Source: Deferribacteraceae bacterium
Lineage (GTDB): Bacteria > Chrysiogenota > Deferribacteres > Deferribacterales > JAISNW01
Assembly (NCBI GenBank): GCA_031278965.1
Contig: JAITJJ010000097.1
Coordinates: forward strand, 1 to 5,763
Direction: 5' to 3'
DNA length: 5,763 nt
Under the pieces are notes generated by a model, which saw only the letters and a program-made list of their open reading frames with translations, made no database searches and had not been told where the DNA came from. A program made the position numbers and the translations under genes. Below, piece after piece: positions 5,536 to 5,763 of the stretch. How positions within the stretch are numbered: the stretch's first letter is position 1; each line of letters starts with the position of its first letter.

Positions 5536-5763
5536 ATGTCTGTATTTGTAAGATGCCGCAAATGTCCCTCTTTCCACTCCTATCGCAAGGAGCGGAAATG
5601 CGGTTACAGAGGAAAAGAAAAGTCCTGTTGCATCCAACACAAAGCGGACGGGGAATTTAAGCCTGCCTTTGCGTCCAACTCTCTTGCTGAAGCCCGTGAA
5701 CCGGACGCAAGGTATAAGTATGAGATGAACGTTCAAAAACGGTTGCATCTCTCTTTTTCCGCC
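5536..5763 (+). CDS. Cys-rich zinc-ribbon-like protein, possible tyrosine recombinase N-terminus (runs off right edge)
   Basis: The first 76 codons of an open frame have no stop before the window end. The ATG at 5536 is preceded at ideal distance by AGGAGGA, which decides the start. Residues 1-32 are rich in Cys and basic residues: FVRCRKCPSF with Cys7 and Cys10, then Cys22-Gly23, then Cys31-Cys32, plus His14 and His35 as other possible metal ligands. This looks like a somewhat irregular zinc ribbon. Residues 38-64 (ADGEF, then SLAEARE at 49-55 and DARYKYEM at 57-64) recall the sheet-and-helix segment found near the N-terminus of many phage-type tyrosine integrases, some of which begin with such a ribbon (family knowledge, from memory). 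The catalytic Arg, His and Tyr residues would lie outside the window, so this is unproven. A transposase or other zinc-binding DNA protein is the alternative. It is transcribed away from the tRNA, with candidate operators upstream. Confidence 0.6.
   Translation, partial: MSVFVRCRKCPSFHSYRKERKCGYRGKEKSCCIQHKADGEFKPAFASNSLAEAREPDARYKYEMNVQKRLHLSFSA

Noticed and set aside
5373..5660. Plus-strand open frame of 95 codons starting with GTG
   Set aside because: Its Shine-Dalgarno-like GGAGGA abuts the GTG. It overlaps the gene at 5536 in another frame, and that gene has an ideal ribosome binding site and a coherent Cys motif.
5500..5748. Minus-strand open frame of 82 codons
   Set aside because: It is antisense to the gene at 5536, with no start support within the window and no recognisable domain.

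Overview
The window looks like a stretch of a Gram-negative (diderm) bacterial chromosome of moderate GC content. Evidence for the envelope type is an outer-membrane beta-barrel porin ending in a C-terminal phenylalanine, and a second exported protein with a Sec signal peptide. The porin closely resembles, from memory, the homotrimeric porins best known from Desulfovibrio and related anaerobes. That family, the tRNA-Leu lacking an encoded CCA, and the intermediate GC would fit an anaerobe such as a member of the Deferribacterota or a low-GC desulfobacterial lineage. This placement is an inference and weak.

Layout: everything from position 1 to 5202 is on the minus strand, so the transcription order runs from high to low coordinates. 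First comes a tRNA-Leu(CAG) gene (5117-5202), with its own sigma70-like promoter and a strong intrinsic terminator. Next is a sodium:solute symporter of the SSS/SLC5 family (3448-4866). It is followed after 20 bases by a Ppx/GppA exopolyphosphatase-type phosphatase with a C-terminal HD domain (1907-3427). After 74 bases comes the porin (489-1832). After another 80 bases comes the 5' part of a secreted beta-propeller-like protein (1-408) that runs off the left edge. I see no intrinsic terminator inside the four-gene minus-strand run, so partial co-transcription is possible. An 18-base inverted repeat just upstream of the porin suggests that the porin also has its own control.

To the right of the tRNA lies a 333-base non-coding stretch (5203-5535). 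It holds the tRNA promoter and four inverted repeats. Two of these share a TACAA/TTGTA half-site, and one of the two sits between a -10-like element and the ribosome binding site of the next gene. That gene (5536 to beyond the right edge, plus strand) starts with a cysteine-rich, zinc-ribbon-like segment followed by a stretch resembling the N-terminal part of tyrosine recombinases. It may mark the edge of a mobile or accessory region, but the catalytic part is outside the window.

Functionally, the symporter (inner membrane), the porin (outer membrane) and the phosphatase (cytoplasmic polyphosphate or pppGpp turnover) could belong to a nutrient-uptake and stress-adaptation neighbourhood. The substrate of the symporter cannot be read from the sequence. 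Apart from the right-edge region, this is ordinary housekeeping and envelope DNA, and I do not see a clear novel system inside it.
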